Origin: Pseudomonadota bacterium
Lineage (GTDB): Bacteria > Pseudomonadota > Gammaproteobacteria > Burkholderiales > Thiobacteraceae
Direction: 5' to 3'
NCBI GenBank assembly: GCA_021812385.1
Contig: JAKANO010000005.1
Span: 1-64,000 of the forward strand
DNA length: 64,000 bases
Shown piece by piece: positions 1 through 10,217 of this stretch. Both the position numbers and the translations under genes were made by a program. The notes beneath the pieces were generated by a model. That model was not told where the DNA came from, did no database searches, and was given only the letters and a program-made list of their open reading frames with translations. The number at the start of each line of letters is the position of its first letter. The first letter of the stretch is position 1.

Positions 1-817
1 GGGTAATCACCTTGGGATTGTTCTTCAGCGCATTCGCCGGGAAGTCGCACACATAGCCGCGCAGCTTGCCGGCGGCGATGCCTTCCACTACAGCCTTGTC
101 GTCGACGATGCCTTCACGCGCGAAATTCAGCAGCACGGTGCCCGGCTTCATCAGCGCAATGCGCACGGCGTCAATCATGTTGCGCGTCTTATCCACTAAC
201 GGCACATGCAGCGAAATGTAATCGCTGTTCTTCACCACCTCTTCCACGCTGGCCGCCTTCTTCACGCTGGAAGGCAGGCGCCATGCGGCTTCCACGGTGA
301 TTTCCGGATCGAAGCCGATGACGTTCATGCCCAGACGAATACCGGCGTCCGCCACCAAAGAACCGATAGCACCCAAGCCGATAATGCCCAAGGTGCGGTT
401 CGGTAATTCGATACCGCCATAATTTTTCTTGCCAGCCTCGACCGCCTTGGAAATTTCGGCATCTTCACCGGTTAGGCTGTCGGCGAATTTCCAAGCCGGC
501 ATCAGGTTGCGCGAGGCGATCAGCATGCCGGCGATCACCAGTTCCTTCACCGCGTTGGCATTGGCGCCGGGCGCGTTGAACACCGGCACGCCGCGCTCGC
601 TCATTGCCGCCACCGGCACGTTATTGGTACCGGCGCCGGCGCGCGCAATCGCCTTCACGCTGGACGGGATCACCATGTCGTGCATCTTGGTGGAGCGCAC
701 CAGGATGGCATCCGGATCTGCAACGTCATTGCCGATGGTGTAGCGCTCGGAAGGCAGGCGCGACAAGCCCAGCGGCGAGATATTATTCAGCGTTTGGATC
801 TTGGTTTTTTCAGCCAT
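1..817 (-). CDS. serA: D-3-phosphoglycerate dehydrogenase, N-terminal part (cut by window edge)
   Basis: SerA oxidises 3-phosphoglycerate to 3-phosphohydroxypyruvate, the first step of serine synthesis. I translated this stretch by hand because the ORF track omits it (no stop codon inside the window). The reading frame stays open for 272 codons from the ATG at 817. The NAD-binding Rossmann signature '[10 protein letters not shown]' follows the substrate-domain segment '[11 protein letters not shown]', and '[10 protein letters not shown]' matches the catalytic-arginine region of the D-2-hydroxyacid dehydrogenase family. The start overlaps the serC stop by 8 bp (AATGGCTGA), so the two genes are probably translationally coupled. 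The C-terminal part, including any ACT domain, lies outside the window. Confidence 0.93.
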   Translation of the reverse strand, partial: MAEKTKIQTLNNISPLGLSRLPSERYTIGNDVADPDAILVRSTKMHDMVIPSSVKAIARAGAGTNNVPVAAMSERGVPVFNAPGANANAVKELVIAGMLIASRNLMPAWKFADSLTGEDAEISKAVEAGKKNYGGIELPNRTLGIIGLGAIGSLVADAGIRLGMNVIGFDPEITVEAAWRLPSSVKKAASVEEVVKNSDYISLHVPLVDKTRNMIDAVRIALMKPGTVLLNFAREGIVDDKAVVEGIAAGKLRGYVCDFPANALKNNPKVIT

Positions 818-1892
818 TTTTTTGCTCGAACGCTTTCATGTAGTCGACTAATATTTTCACGCCCTCGATCGGCATCGCGTTATAAATGGAAGCGCGCATG
901 CCGCCCACCGAACGGTGGCCTTTGAGCTGCACCAGGCCGCGCTCTTTCGCGCCCTTGAGGAATGCCTCATCCAGCGCCGCGTCCTTCAGCGTGAACGGAA
1001 TATTCATGCGCGAACGGTTTTCCTTGGCCGTCGGGCAGTGGTAGAACAACGTGGTGTCGAGATAGCCGTACAACACATTCGCCTTGGCGATGTTGTGGCT
1101 TTCCATGGCGCCCAAACCGCCGTTGTGCTTGAGCCACTTGAACACCAGCCCGGCGATGTAGATGCCGTAGGTGGGTGGCGTGTTGTACATGGACTCGGCT
1201 TCGGCATGAATCTTGTAGTCCATCATGGTCGGCGTGCCGGCCACGGTCTGGCCGATCAGGTCCTCGCGCACGATGACGATGGTGAGGCCCGCCGGCCCGA
1301 TGTTTTTCTGCGCACCGGCGTAGATCAGGCCGAATTTCGACACATCGACCGGGCGCGACAGAATGGTGGACGACATGTCCGCCACCAGCGGCACGTCGCC
1401 GGTCTGCGGCGTCCAGAAAATTTCCACGCCGCCGATGGTTTCGTTCGGCGTGTAATGCACGTAGGCGGCGTCCGGTTTCAGGGCCCACTTGTCCTGGGTC
1501 GGCGCGTAGGAAAAATTCTTGTCCTCGGAAGTCGCGACCACGTTCACCGCGCAATATTTCTTGGCTTCCTTGATCGCCTTCTTCGACCACTCGCCGGTGT
1601 TCAGGTAATCTGCGCCGGCTTTGCCGCGCAGCAGATTCATCGGCACCATGGCGAATTGCGCGGAGGCGCCGCCTTGCAGGAACAAGACTTTGTAGTTGGC
1701 AGGAATCGCCATCAATTCGCGCAGATCGGCCTCGGCTTGGGCGGCGATACCCATGAACTCTTTGCCGCGATGGCTCATCTCCATTACCGACATGCCGCAA
1801 CCCTGCCAGTTGACCAGTTCGTCGCGCGCCTGCTCCAGAACTTCTCTTGGCAATACCGCCGGGCCAGCGCTGAAATTGTAAATCCGTTCCAT
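810..1892 (-). CDS. serC: Phosphoserine aminotransferase
   Basis: A 360-aa PLP enzyme of usual family length that converts 3-phosphohydroxypyruvate to phosphoserine, and can also act in pyridoxal phosphate synthesis. The N-terminus '[11 protein letters not shown]' is the family hallmark. '[10 protein letters not shown]' contributes to cofactor phosphate binding, and K196 in '[10 protein letters not shown]' is the expected Schiff-base lysine. '[11 protein letters not shown]' near the C-terminus is also typical. It lies directly upstream of serA with an 8-bp overlap and downstream of gyrA on the same strand, so serC-serA form a serine biosynthesis unit. The 89-bp gap to gyrA contains a strong inverted repeat. 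Confident call. Confidence 0.97.
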   Translation of the reverse strand: MERIYNFSAGPAVLPREVLEQARDELVNWQGCGMSVMEMSHRGKEFMGIAAQAEADLRELMAIPANYKVLFLQGGASAQFAMVPMNLLRGKAGADYLNTGEWSKKAIKEAKKYCAVNVVATSEDKNFSYAPTQDKWALKPDAAYVHYTPNETIGGVEIFWTPQTGDVPLVADMSSTILSRPVDVSKFGLIYAGAQKNIGPAGLTIVIVREDLIGQTVAGTPTMMDYKIHAEAESMYNTPPTYGIYIAGLVFKWLKHNGGLGAMESHNIAKANVLYGYLDTTLFYHCPTAKENRSRMNIPFTLKDAALDEAFLKGAKERGLVQLKGHRSVGGMRASIYNAMPIEGVKILVDYMKAFEQKNG

Positions 1893-1917
1893 TTGATTTC
1901 CCTTTATTAAAATCTCA

Positions 1918-1970
1918 CCGCAGAGGCGCGGAGAAAAGCTGAAATCCTCTGCGCCTCCGCGCCTCTGCGG
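1918..1970. repeat. Perfect 16-bp inverted repeat between gyrA and serC
   Basis: The arms CCGCAGAGGCGCGGAG and CTCCGCGCCTCTGCGG are exact reverse complements separated by 21 bp. There is no T-run after either arm. The sequence resembles the 'CTCTGCGCCTCTGCGG' type of dispersed intergenic repeat, and a similar composition recurs in the nested repeat at 55976-56144. In the gyrA-to-serC transcript it would fold into a stable hairpin. It could limit read-through or protect an mRNA end; the function is not shown. Confidence 0.8.
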
Positions 1971-1981
1971 TTAAGCCTTAT

Positions 1982-4549
1982 CTACTCACCTTCGGTTTCC
2001 GCATCCTCTTCCGGCTCGACGATGCGCTGCAAGCTGACCAGCTTCTCGCCTTCGCCGGTATTGATCAGCGTGACGCCCTGCGTGGCGCGACCCATCTCGC
2101 GAATCTCTTTCACGCGCGTGCGGATCAACACACCGCCAGTGGTGATCAGCATGATCTCGTCCTGCTCATCCACCAAAGTGGCGGCCACCACCAAGCCGTT
2201 GCGCGCCGTGGTTTGGATCGCCATCATGCCCTGCGTGCCGCGCCCATGGCGGGTGTATTCCGCAATCGGCGTGCGCTTGCCATAGCCGTTTTCAGTCGCC
2301 GTCAGCACGGATTGCGTATCCGATTCTGCCACCAGCATCGAAATCACGCGATGGCCAGCGGTCAGGCGCATGCCGCGCACGCCGTGCGCGCCGCGCCCCA
2401 TGGGCCGCACGTCGGTTTCCTCGAAGCGCACCGCCTTGCCATGATCGGAGAACATCATCACATCATGCTTGCCATCCGTAATCGCAGCACCGACCAAATA
2501 ATCGTTTTCGTCCAAGGTCACCGCGATGATGCCGCTGGTGCGCGGGCGGGAGAATTCGGACAGCGGCGTTTTCTTCACCGTGCCTTGAGCCGTGGCCATG
2601 AATACGAAATGATTGTCGTCGAACTCCTTCACCGGCAGTAGCGCGGTAATTTTTTCTCCTTCCTGGATCGGCAACAGATTCACGATCGGCTTGCCGCGAC
2701 TGATGCGGCTGCCCTGCGGCACCTCATACACTTTCAGCCAATACACGCGACCATGATTGGAGAAGCACAAAATATAATGGTGGGTGTTGGCGATGAAGAG
2801 ATTCTCGATGAAATCGTCTTCCTTGGTGCTCATGGCCTGCTTGCCGCGCCCACCGCGTTTTTGCGCGCTGTATTCGGCGAGCGGTTGGGATTTGATGTAG
2901 CCGCCATGGGACAGCGTCACCACCACGTCTTCCGGCGTGATCAAATCTTCCAGCGAAATATCCTGCGCGTTTTGCACGATTTCGCTGCGGCGCGCGTCGC
3001 CGTACTGCGCCTTGACCTGCCCCAACTCGTCTTGAATGATCTGGGTGATGCGCGCGGGTTTCGCCAAAATATCCAAGTAGTCGGCAATTTTTTCCAGCAC
3101 GTCCTTGAACTCGGCAACAATCTTGTCCTGCTCCAAGCCGGTCAGGCGTTGCAGGCGCAACTCCAAAATCGCTTGCGCTTGCACATCGGACAAACGGTAG
3201 CCTTGCTGGCTTAATCCGAATTCCGGGGCGAGTCCCTCGGGGCGGGTTGCCTGCACATCCGACACGGCGCGCGCCAGCATGTCTTCGACCAATTGCGAGC
3301 GCCACAGCTTGCCCATCAAGCGCTCTTTGGCGATGGCCGGGGTTTCGGAGGCTTTGATCAACGCGATGATCTCGTCCACATTGGACAAGGCGACGGCCAA
3401 GCCCTCCAAAATATGTCCGCGCTCGCGCGCTTTGCGCAATTCGAAAATGGTGCGCCGCGTCACGACTTCGCGCCGGTGGCGCAAGAACGCATCCAACATC
3501 TGCTTCAAATTCAGCAAACGCGGCTGGCCATCGACCAGCGCCACCATGTTCATGCCGAAGGTGTCTTGCATCGGCGTGAGCTTGTACAGGTTGTTCAGCA
3601 CCACCTCGGGCATTTCGCCGCGCTTCAATTCGATCGCCACACGCATGCCGGACTTATCCGACTCATCGCGCAAATCAGAAATGCCTTCGATGCGCTTCTC
3701 GCGCACCAACTCGCCGATCTTGATCAGCAAGTTCGCCTTGTTCACCTGATACGGCAACTCATCGATGATGATGGACTGGCGTGTACCGCCCTTATCCAAA
3801 TCCTCGAAATGGGTGCGCGCGCGCATCACCACCCGGCCGCGACCGGTGCGATAACCTTCCTTGATGCCGGCGGTGCCGTACAAAATACCCGCGGTGGGGA
3901 AATCCGGCGCCGGCACGATCTCGATCAAGTCGTCGATGCTCATGTCCGGCTGCGCCAGCAGCGCCAGGCAGGCATCCACTACTTCATTCAAATTATGCGG
4001 CGGGATATTCGTCGCCATGCCCACCGCGATGCCGGAGGAACCGTTGATTAAAAGATTTGGGATCCGCGTCGGCAGCACCGACGGTTCCATTTCCTTGCCA
4101 TCGTAATTGGGGACGAAATCGACCGTTTCCTTGTCGATGTCCGCCAGCAGTTCCGAAGCAATGCGCGCCAAGCGCGATTCGGTATAACGATAGGCCGCAG
4201 GCGAATCGCCATCGACCGAGCCGAAGTTGCCCTGCCCGTCGATCAGCATGTAGCGCATGGAGAAATCCTGCGCCATGCGCACCAAGGCTTCATACGTGGC
4301 AGAGTCGCCGTGCGGATGGTACTTACCGAGCACGTCACCGACGACGCGGGCGCACTTTACATACGGTCGGTTCCACACATTGTTGGATTCGTGCATGGCG
4401 AACAGCACGCGGCGATGCACTGGCTTCAGTCCATCACGCACATCGGGCAAGGCGCGCCCCACGATTACGCTCATCGCATAATCGAGGTAAGAATTGCGCA
4501 TCTCCTCTTCAAGACTGACCGGAAGTGTCTCTTTGGCGAATTGATCCAT
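1982..4549 (-). CDS. gyrA: DNA gyrase subunit A
   Basis: The DNA breakage-reunion subunit of gyrase, 855 aa. The catalytic tyrosine is Y122 in 'RYTESRL', which matches E. coli numbering. The quinolone-determining segment '[17 protein letters not shown]' has Ser at position 83 and Glu at position 87, where E. coli has Asp. The C-terminal wrapping domain carries a GyrA box, 'QKRGGRGK', at about residues 563-570, as expected for a supercoiling gyrase rather than topoisomerase IV. The C-terminus ends in an acidic tail ([11 protein letters not shown]). It is transcribed divergently from the ompA-like gene. Very confident. Confidence 0.98.
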   Translation of the reverse strand: MDQFAKETLPVSLEEEMRNSYLDYAMSVIVGRALPDVRDGLKPVHRRVLFAMHESNNVWNRPYVKCARVVGDVLGKYHPHGDSATYEALVRMAQDFSMRYMLIDGQGNFGSVDGDSPAAYRYTESRLARIASELLADIDKETVDFVPNYDGKEMEPSVLPTRIPNLLINGSSGIAVGMATNIPPHNLNEVVDACLALLAQPDMSIDDLIEIVPAPDFPTAGILYGTAGIKEGYRTGRGRVVMRARTHFEDLDKGGTRQSIIIDELPYQVNKANLLIKIGELVREKRIEGISDLRDESDKSGMRVAIELKRGEMPEVVLNNLYKLTPMQDTFGMNMVALVDGQPRLLNLKQMLDAFLRHRREVVTRRTIFELRKARERGHILEGLAVALSNVDEIIALIKASETPAIAKERLMGKLWRSQLVEDMLARAVSDVQATRPEGLAPEFGLSQQGYRLSDVQAQAILELRLQRLTGLEQDKIVAEFKDVLEKIADYLDILAKPARITQIIQDELGQVKAQYGDARRSEIVQNAQDISLEDLITPEDVVVTLSHGGYIKSQPLAEYSAQKRGGRGKQAMSTKEDDFIENLFIANTHHYILCFSNHGRVYWLKVYEVPQGSRISRGKPIVNLLPIQEGEKITALLPVKEFDDNHFVFMATAQGTVKKTPLSEFSRPRTSGIIAVTLDENDYLVGAAITDGKHDVMMFSDHGKAVRFEETDVRPMGRGAHGVRGMRLTAGHRVISMLVAESDTQSVLTATENGYGKRTPIAEYTRHGRGTQGMMAIQTTARNGLVVAATLVDEQDEIMLITTGGVLIRTRVKEIREMGRATQGVTLINTGEGEKLVSLQRIVEPEEDAETEGE

Positions 4550-4650
4550 TTTATTCAGTAAGTTATGTTATATCCGCACGACAAGCGGAGGGATTGAATC
4601 AAAGTCTTTGATTGTACCACGGTCAACCTAGCCCAGCCAGGTAGGCTATG

Positions 4651-4678
4651 TTGCAATAAAGCGACGCTGTTCTACAAT
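4651..4678 (+). promoter_or_regulatory. Candidate sigma-70 promoter for the OmpA-like gene
   Basis: TTGCAA (4651-4656) and TACAAT (4673-4678) are separated by 16 bp in the gyrA/ompA divergent spacer. Transcription would start about 95 nt before the ATG at 4781, which has a good ribosome site (AGAAAGG). I saw no equally convincing promoter for gyrA on the other strand. Confidence 0.5.
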
Positions 4679-4780
4679 CGTAAATAGCTGTAGTTAATAA
4701 CTATTGTATTCACTCGGGTTTGTGGTTAACATTCATCCAGATTCTCGCGAAATACCGACTTTAATAAGAAAGGTGCCACC

Positions 4781-5488
4781 ATGACGATTTCCTTCAACAC
4801 CAAGCTAGCTTCCGGCCTTATCAGCGCCCTACTCATGGGGCTAGGCGCTGGCGTCGCGCTAGCGCATGACGACAACCCTGTTTCTCAAGGCAACTGGCAA
4901 AACACTTCTAAGCATTTTTGGAAGAACAGCGTCGGTGAATGCTGGCGTGCTGGTTACTGGACACCATCCATGGCTGTCGCCGAATGCGATCCCGACTTGG
5001 TGAAAAAACCAGAGAAAAAAGAAGCCAAGAAGCAGGACACGGTTCCACCGGCAGCGTTGATACCGAACCTAGGCCCGGACGCACCAGCCCTGCGCGTAAC
5101 CATCCAAGCCGAAGCCTTATTCGATTTCGATAAAGCCATTTTGCGTACCGATGGTAAGAAGACCCTGGATGAAGAAGTTGTCGGTAAGATGAAAGCGCAT
5201 CCGGAAGTTGAAGTCTTATTGGTTACCGGTTACGCAGATCGCATCGGCTCCGAGAAATACAACCAGAAGCTGTCGGAAAAACGTGCGCATGCCGTCAAAG
5301 CCTACCTCGTCGAGCAAGGCGTAGAAGACAAACGCATCGAAGCTGTCGGCAAAGGCGAGTCCGATCCTGTGGTCGATTGCAAAAACGTCAAGGGCCGCGA
5401 AAACCGCCATAACAAGAAACTGGTGGAATGCTTGCAACCTAACCGCCGCGTGGTGGCCGAGGTTAAAGTACAGGCGCCACTCAAGTAA
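4781..5488 (+). CDS. OmpA family protein with N-terminal Cys/Trp-rich segment
   Basis: A 235-aa exported protein. A signal peptide ends near 'GAGVALA/HDDN'. Residues of about 45-70 contain 'SVGECWRAGYWTPSMA', a segment seen in short betaproteobacterial OmpA-like proteins. The C-terminal half is an OmpA peptidoglycan-binding domain: 'ALFDFDKAILR', 'VTGYADRIGSEKYN', 'LSEKRAHAVKAYL' and the closing 'PNRRVVAEV'. It lacks an eight-stranded barrel, so it is a small periplasmic or outer-membrane-associated peptidoglycan tether and not a porin. The ATG at 4781 has AGAAAGG upstream. A strong terminator follows the stop, so it is probably monocistronic. Confidence 0.93.
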   Translation: MTISFNTKLASGLISALLMGLGAGVALAHDDNPVSQGNWQNTSKHFWKNSVGECWRAGYWTPSMAVAECDPDLVKKPEKKEAKKQDTVPPAALIPNLGPDAPALRVTIQAEALFDFDKAILRTDGKKTLDEEVVGKMKAHPEVEVLLVTGYADRIGSEKYNQKLSEKRAHAVKAYLVEQGVEDKRIEAVGKGESDPVVDCKNVKGRENRHNKKLVECLQPNRRVVAEVKVQAPLK

Positions 5489-5504
5489 TTTCGCAATACA
5501 AGTA

Positions 5505-5536
5505 AAAAGCCCCGCCACTGTGCGGGGCTTTTTTTT
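5505..5536 (+). terminator. Rho-independent terminator after the OmpA-like gene
   Basis: AAGCCCCGC and GCGGGGCTT form a 9-bp stem with a 6-nt loop, preceded by an A-run and followed by a T-run to 5536. The next gene (mtaD) begins only 10 nt later, so its leader runs directly out of this hairpin. Confidence 0.95.
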
Positions 5537-5546
5537 GGACAAAACC

Positions 5547-6860
5547 ATGACACCCATCGACACCCTCATCAGCGCACGCTGGATTATCCCCATCGAGCCC
5601 ACCAACACGGTGCTGGAACATCACAGTATTGCCATTCAAGCCGGGCGCATTGTCGACCTTCTGCCGACCACCGAGGCCAGTGTGCGTTACGCGCCACACA
5701 CGCACACGCAACTGAATCAACAGGTGCTGCTGCCGGGATTGGTCAACCTGCATACTCATGTCGCGATGACGCTGATGCGTGGACTTGCCGACGACTTACC
5801 CTTGATGGCCTGGCTTAAAGAGCACATCTGGCCAAGCGAAGCCAAGCATGTCTCGCCGACGTTCGTCCAAGATGGCGCCTTGCTGGCCTGCGCTGAAATG
5901 CTGCGCGGCGGTACCACTTGTTTTAACGACATGTATTTTTTCCCGGAAGCGACAGCGCAAGCAGTCGACCAAGCAGGCATGCGCGCCACCCTGGGCATCA
6001 TCACGCTCGAATTTCCATCCAACTACGCCGCCGATGCCGATGACTATCTGCGCAAAGGCCTGGAAACACGCGACGCCTACCGCGACCATGAGCGCCTACG
6101 TTTTAGCATCGCACCACACGCCCCTTACACCGTGAGCGATAAAACCTTCGAGAAAATTCTCACCTTCTCCGAACAGCTGGATATCCCGATTCATCTCCAT
6201 GCGCATGAGACCCAGGACGAAATCCAGCACAGCCTGGCCGAGCATCATTTGCGCCCCTTGGCGCGCCTGCACAACTTAGGGCTGCTCAGCCCCAGCCTGA
6301 TTGCCGCGCACATGGTGCATCTCACTGCCGATGAAATGGCGCTGTGCGCCGAACGCGGTGTACAGGTCGCGCATTGCCCGGTGTCGAATTTAAAGCTCGG
6401 CAGCGGGATTGCGCCGCTGGCGCAATGGATCGCCGCCGGGATGAATGCCGGCCTCGGCACGGACGGCGCCGCCAGCAACAACCGTTTGGATATGTTCAAC
6501 GAAATGCGTATCGCCGCCCTGCTCGCCAAGGGCGCCAGCGGTGACGCCTCCGCACTGCCGGCGCATCAAGCCTTGGCCATGGCCACCTTGCACGGCGCAA
6601 AAGCCTTAGGGCTGGATCAGGAAATCGGCTCGCTCAAGATCGGCAAGGCCGCAGACATGATTGCCATCGATCTTGCAACGCCTGAAACCACGCCGTGCTA
6701 TGACGTCGCTTCACATTTGCTTTATGCCGCCGGACGCGAGCATGTGACCGATGTTTGGGTTGGTGGAAAACGCCTGCTGCAAGACCGTGCGCTCACCACG
6801 CTCGACATCCAAGCGATTAGCGCGCGCGCCGCGCATTGGCAAAACAAACTGAACGGCTAG
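5547..6860 (+). CDS. mtaD: TRZ/ATZ-family amidohydrolase (5'-methylthioadenosine / S-adenosylhomocysteine deaminase type)
   Basis: A zinc-type deaminase of the amidohydrolase superfamily, 437 aa from the ATG chosen here. Metal and substrate motifs appear in order: 'NLHTHVAMTLMRGLADD', 'HLHAHET', 'AHMVHLT', 'HCPVSNLKLGSG' and 'GLGTDGAASNN'. The ORF track starts at a GTG (5520) inside the terminator loop, which is implausible. The ATG at 5547 is preferred although it has only a weak 'GGA' upstream. The ompA / mtaD / ubiG / gph order is common in betaproteobacteria and suggests recycling of SAM-derived nucleosides next to a SAM-dependent methyltransferase. The exact substrate (MTA, SAH or another aminopurine) cannot be read from sequence. 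Confidence 0.9.
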   Translation: MTPIDTLISARWIIPIEPTNTVLEHHSIAIQAGRIVDLLPTTEASVRYAPHTHTQLNQQVLLPGLVNLHTHVAMTLMRGLADDLPLMAWLKEHIWPSEAKHVSPTFVQDGALLACAEMLRGGTTCFNDMYFFPEATAQAVDQAGMRATLGIITLEFPSNYAADADDYLRKGLETRDAYRDHERLRFSIAPHAPYTVSDKTFEKILTFSEQLDIPIHLHAHETQDEIQHSLAEHHLRPLARLHNLGLLSPSLIAAHMVHLTADEMALCAERGVQVAHCPVSNLKLGSGIAPLAQWIAAGMNAGLGTDGAASNNRLDMFNEMRIAALLAKGASGDASALPAHQALAMATLHGAKALGLDQEIGSLKIGKAADMIAIDLATPETTPCYDVASHLLYAAGREHVTDVWVGGKRLLQDRALTTLDIQAISARAAHWQNKLNG

Positions 6861-6893
6861 CCGCGCCACGCGCCAGCTTGTATCATCTCCCCC

Positions 6894-7589
6894 ATGAATG
6901 CCGACGAACTCGAACTGCAAAAATTTTCCGCGCTGGCCCACCGCTGGTGGGACCCGAACAGCGAATTCAAACCGCTGCACGACATCAATCCGCTGCGCCT
7001 GGATTACATCGATAGCCACGCCCACATCGCCGGCAAAAAAGTCATCGATGTCGGCTGCGGCGGCGGCATTTTGTCCGAGAGTATGGCAGTGCGCGGCGCC
7101 GACGTCACCGGCATCGACTTGGGCGAAAAGCCTCTCAAGGTCGCCAAGCTGCATTTGCTCGAAACCGGCCAAAAGGTCGACTACCGTTTAATCGCCGCCG
7201 AGGCCATGGCTGCGGAGCAACCGGAACAATTCGATGTCGTCACCTGCATGGAAATGCTGGAGCATGTGCCCGACCCCGCAAGCATCGTGCGCGCCTGCGC
7301 GCAAATGGTGAAGCCCGGCGGCCATCTGTTTTTCTCCACGCTCAACCGCAATCCGAAATCCTATGTGTTTGCCGTCATCGGCGCGGAATATCTGCTCAAC
7401 CTGTTGCCGCGCGGCACCCACGACTACGCGAAATTCATCAAACCCTCCGAGCTGGCGCGCTTTTGCCGCGACGCCGGCCTCAGCGTCACCGAGGTCATCG
7501 GCTTGAGCTACAACCCGCTGAGCAAAGTGTATTCGCTCGGCCCCGATACCGCCGTCAACTACATGATTGCCGCGCGCAAAGATGCCTGA
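6894..7589 (+). CDS. ubiG: Ubiquinone biosynthesis O-methyltransferase
   Basis: A 231-aa class I SAM methyltransferase for the two O-methylation steps of ubiquinone synthesis. The N-terminus '[19 protein letters not shown]' is a UbiG hallmark. SAM motif I is '[13 protein letters not shown]'. '[11 protein letters not shown]' and '[13 protein letters not shown]' are also characteristic. It lies 33 bp downstream of mtaD and overlaps gph by 8 bp (ATGCCTGA), consistent with an operon. Confidence 0.97.
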   Translation: MNADELELQKFSALAHRWWDPNSEFKPLHDINPLRLDYIDSHAHIAGKKVIDVGCGGGILSESMAVRGADVTGIDLGEKPLKVAKLHLLETGQKVDYRLIAAEAMAAEQPEQFDVVTCMEMLEHVPDPASIVRACAQMVKPGGHLFFSTLNRNPKSYVFAVIGAEYLLNLLPRGTHDYAKFIKPSELARFCRDAGLSVTEVIGLSYNPLSKVYSLGPDTAVNYMIAARKDA

Positions 7590-8238
7590 ACCCGTTGGCG
7601 CGGTCCTGTTCGATCTGGATGGCACGCTGGCCGATACCGCCTTGGATTTAGGCTTTGCGCTGAATCAGCAGCGACAGCGCCACGGACTGGCCGCCTTGCC
7701 GCACGAGCGCATCCGCCCGCAAGCTTCGCATGGCGCACGCGGCTTGCTCAAATTGGGTTTCAACGTGACGGCCGAATCGCCCAACTTTGACGCCCTGCGC
7801 AACGAGTTCTTGGAACTCTATAGGCAACATATTTGCGACCACACCGTGCTGTTTCCCGGCACCGCAGACTTGCTGCAAGCACTGGAAGCGCGCGGCATCC
7901 GCTGGGGCGTGGTCACCAACAAGCCGGCGCGCTTTACGCTGCCCTTGCTACAGGCGTTAAAGCTGGAACAGCGCGCCGCCTGCATCATCAGCGGCGACAC
8001 CACCGCGAACGCCAAACCGCATCCCGAACCGCTGCTCACCGCCGCGGCGCTGGTGCGCGTGGCGCCGGCTGCTTGTCTGTATGTGGGCGATGCCGAACGC
8101 GATGTCGAGTCCGCCGTTGCTGCGGGGATGCGCGCGCTGATTGCGAATTACGGCTATTTGGATGAAAGCGATCGCCCCGAAACCTGGGGCGCGCACGGGC
8201 GCATCGATACGCCGCAAGAAGTTCTTAAATATCTTTAA
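7582..8238 (+). CDS. gph: HAD-family phosphoglycolate phosphatase
   Basis: A HAD hydrolase of 218 aa from the ATG at 7582. The ORF-track start at 7567 lies further inside ubiG and adds five residues. All four HAD motifs are present: '[11 protein letters not shown]' (nucleophile Asp), 'WGVVTNKP', 'KPHPEPL' with the lysine, and 'YVGDAERDV'. By family and context it dephosphorylates 2-phosphoglycolate. The 8-bp overlap with ubiG suggests coupled translation. Its 3' end overlaps the convergent response-regulator gene by 14 bp. Substrate assignment within the HAD family is less certain than fold assignment. Confidence 0.9.
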   Translation: MPEPVGAVLFDLDGTLADTALDLGFALNQQRQRHGLAALPHERIRPQASHGARGLLKLGFNVTAESPNFDALRNEFLELYRQHICDHTVLFPGTADLLQALEARGIRWGVVTNKPARFTLPLLQALKLEQRAACIISGDTTANAKPHPEPLLTAAALVRVAPAACLYVGDAERDVESAVAAGMRALIANYGYLDESDRPETWGAHGRIDTPQEVLKYL

Positions 8239-8620
8239 CCGGCCGTTTCTTGGCCAGGTCCGTCATTTTTTCCAGCAATAAATCTTTCTGGAACGGCTTG
8301 AAAAAATAGCTATCGACATCTTCGGAAAACGATTTATCGATGTCGTTCATATCCCGGGAACCCGTGATCATGATCAAGATAGTGTTCGGCAATTCTTTCT
8401 TGAAATGTTTCACCACATCCCAGCCATCCATCTGCGGCATGTAGATATCCAGCAGCGCATAGCGCGGATGATGCTCGCGGCCCAGCGCCAGCGCTTCGAC
8501 GCCATTGCTGGCCTCGTAAATATTTTTAAAGCCAAAGCTGGTCAGCATCGAATGCAATATCTTGCGCGAAATCGGCTCATCTTCTGCAATTAAAATTTTC
8601 GCATTCTTGTCGATTTTCAT
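8225..8620 (-). CDS. Single-domain response regulator (CheY-like)
   Basis: 131 aa, receiver domain only. 'LIAEDEPISRKIL' supplies the acidic pocket, D58 in 'ALLDIYMPQMDG' is the phosphoacceptor, T86 is in 'MITGSRD', and K108 is in 'YFFKPF'. There is no output domain, so it must act by protein contact or in a phosphorelay. No cognate kinase is adjacent; the partial hybrid-type kinase at the right end of the window is far away. It is convergent with gph and overlaps it by 14 bp. Confidence 0.92.
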   Translation of the reverse strand: MKIDKNAKILIAEDEPISRKILHSMLTSFGFKNIYEASNGVEALALGREHHPRYALLDIYMPQMDGWDVVKHFKKELPNTILIMITGSRDMNDIDKSFSEDVDSYFFKPFQKDLLLEKMTDLAKKRPVKDI

Positions 8621-8694
8621 AGTGGACTTTAGTTTATAACGCGATCAATCGTGCCATGCCGAAACTTTTGCCCACATGGCTCCCGTGGTTACTT

Positions 8695-9870
8695 TTAGAA
8701 GTTTGCCACAGTTACCGCGGACTGCACAGCCGGCAACAGCGGCGGCAACAGCTTGGTCAAGGCGCTGCGCAAACTCGGCGCTTGTCCGCCCAAGGCAAAA
8801 CCCAGCAATTGCCCGGCATCTTCAAAGCGCGCCGCCAGGCATCCCTCTTGCGCTTCAACGCGCCACGCACCGCTAGCGTCAAGCGGCGCCGGGGCCACCG
8901 TCACCGGCAGCGCCGGCGTTTTCACCATGACCGGCATCGCAGGATACACCACCGCTGTCGGCTGGCCGCTGAGTGTCGCCGCCAAGGCCCGCACCTGTTG
9001 CAACAGCGGCTGCACATAAGGCAACACCAAGCCTGCCACCTCGGCGCAATCGCCGATTGCATACACGTTTTCCACGTTGGTTTGCAGCAGGCGGTCGACG
9101 ATGATGCCGCGCCCAGTCGCAATGCCCGCCGCAGCGGCCAATGCGGTGCGCGGGCGCAGACCGATGGCGGACAGCACGACATCGCTCGTGACCACCGATC
9201 CATCGTCGAGCGTCAGCGCGATGCCTTTATCGCAAGGCTCGGCCGTCAGCGCCAGCCGCTCATAGCGCCAACGCACGCCAGCTTGCTCCAATGCCGTGCC
9301 CAAAGCGTGCGCGATCTCAGTCGGCAGCAAGCGCTCCAAGGGATAAGGGCCGCGATGCACCACGGTGACCGCGTAACCGGCCGCAGCCAAGTCGTTGGCG
9401 AACTCGCAACCGATCAAGCCGCCGCCCAGAATCGTGATGCTATGCTTGCCTTCGAGCGACGCGCGGAATGCGCGGTAGTCAGCCAAATTGTTCACGCTCA
9501 ATATCCGCTGCGCCGCCGCACCCTGCACGCCATGCGCGATGGGATCGGCGCCCAAGGCCAACACCAGCCGGCTGTAGGCAATGTTGCCTTGATCCGTCGC
9601 CACCTGCCGCGCCACTACATCGAGCCCCTGCACTTGCGTGTGCGTCAAAATCCGCGCATTCAGGCTTGCGCCGATCTGCGCAGCAAGCTGGCTTTGCAAT
9701 TGCTCCGGCGTTTTTCCCGTGGCCAACGCATTCGATAGATTGGGCTTGGCATACACCGCGCCATCATCCGCCGTAATGAGCGTAACCGGCGTCTCGCGAT
9801 CCAGCTTGCGCAATTCGCGCAGCAAACCATAGCCGGCCATGCCGCTGCCGATGATGACGATAGGTTTCAT
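8695..9870 (-). CDS. FAD/NAD(P)-dependent rubredoxin reductase-like oxidoreductase
   Basis: A 391-aa flavoprotein of the pyridine nucleotide-disulfide family. 'IVIIGSGMAGYGLLRELR' is the FAD dinucleotide fold, 'ITILGGGLIGCEFANDL' the NAD fold and 'NVYAIGDCAEV' the second FAD motif. There is no CxxxxC redox pair, as in rubredoxin-NAD reductases and NorW. It lies downstream of rubredoxin and rubrerythrin on the same strand, so it most likely supplies NADH electrons to rubredoxin. A 150-bp gap separates it from rubredoxin, so a separate promoter is possible. Confidence 0.88.
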   Translation of the reverse strand: MKPIVIIGSGMAGYGLLRELRKLDRETPVTLITADDGAVYAKPNLSNALATGKTPEQLQSQLAAQIGASLNARILTHTQVQGLDVVARQVATDQGNIAYSRLVLALGADPIAHGVQGAAAQRILSVNNLADYRAFRASLEGKHSITILGGGLIGCEFANDLAAAGYAVTVVHRGPYPLERLLPTEIAHALGTALEQAGVRWRYERLALTAEPCDKGIALTLDDGSVVTSDVVLSAIGLRPRTALAAAAGIATGRGIIVDRLLQTNVENVYAIGDCAEVAGLVLPYVQPLLQQVRALAATLSGQPTAVVYPAMPVMVKTPALPVTVAPAPLDASGAWRVEAQEGCLAARFEDAGQLLGFALGGQAPSLRSALTKLLPPLLPAVQSAVTVANF

Positions 9871-10020
9871 GCTTTACTCCTTAAAATTAATTCAAACCGC
9901 CAAGCAAAACAAAATGACATAAGAAAATTACCCCGCGCATCTACGCTGAATTACTCGTCATCATGAACCAACCAAGACCTTGGTGTACTTGGCGTCTTGG
10001 CGGTTCAATTGACTTTTGCT

Positions 10021-10191
10021 TCATGCCGCGAGCTGCACCATTTCAAAGTCCGCCTTGGCCACGCCGCAATCGGGACAAGCCCAATCTTCGGGAATATCTT
10101 CCCAGCGTGTCCCGGGCGCAATGCCGTCTTCCGGCAAGCCTTGCGCTTCGTCATAAATAAAACCGCAAACCACACATTCCCATTTTTTCAT
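10021..10191 (-). CDS. Rubredoxin
   Basis: A small gene missing from the ORF track, found by translating the reverse strand: 56 codons from the ATG at 10191. The two iron-ligand knuckles '[10 protein letters not shown]' and '[11 protein letters not shown]' are intact, and '[15 protein letters not shown]' between them is classic rubredoxin. It lies 26 bp downstream of rubrerythrin. As a one-electron carrier it should link the reductase at 8695-9870 to rubrerythrin, which itself lacks a rubredoxin domain. Confidence 0.96.
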   Translation of the reverse strand: MKKWECVVCGFIYDEAQGLPEDGIAPGTRWEDIPEDWACPDCGVAKADFEMVQLAA

Positions 10192-10217
10192 GATGATTTC
10201 CTTTTAAGTTAAAATAA

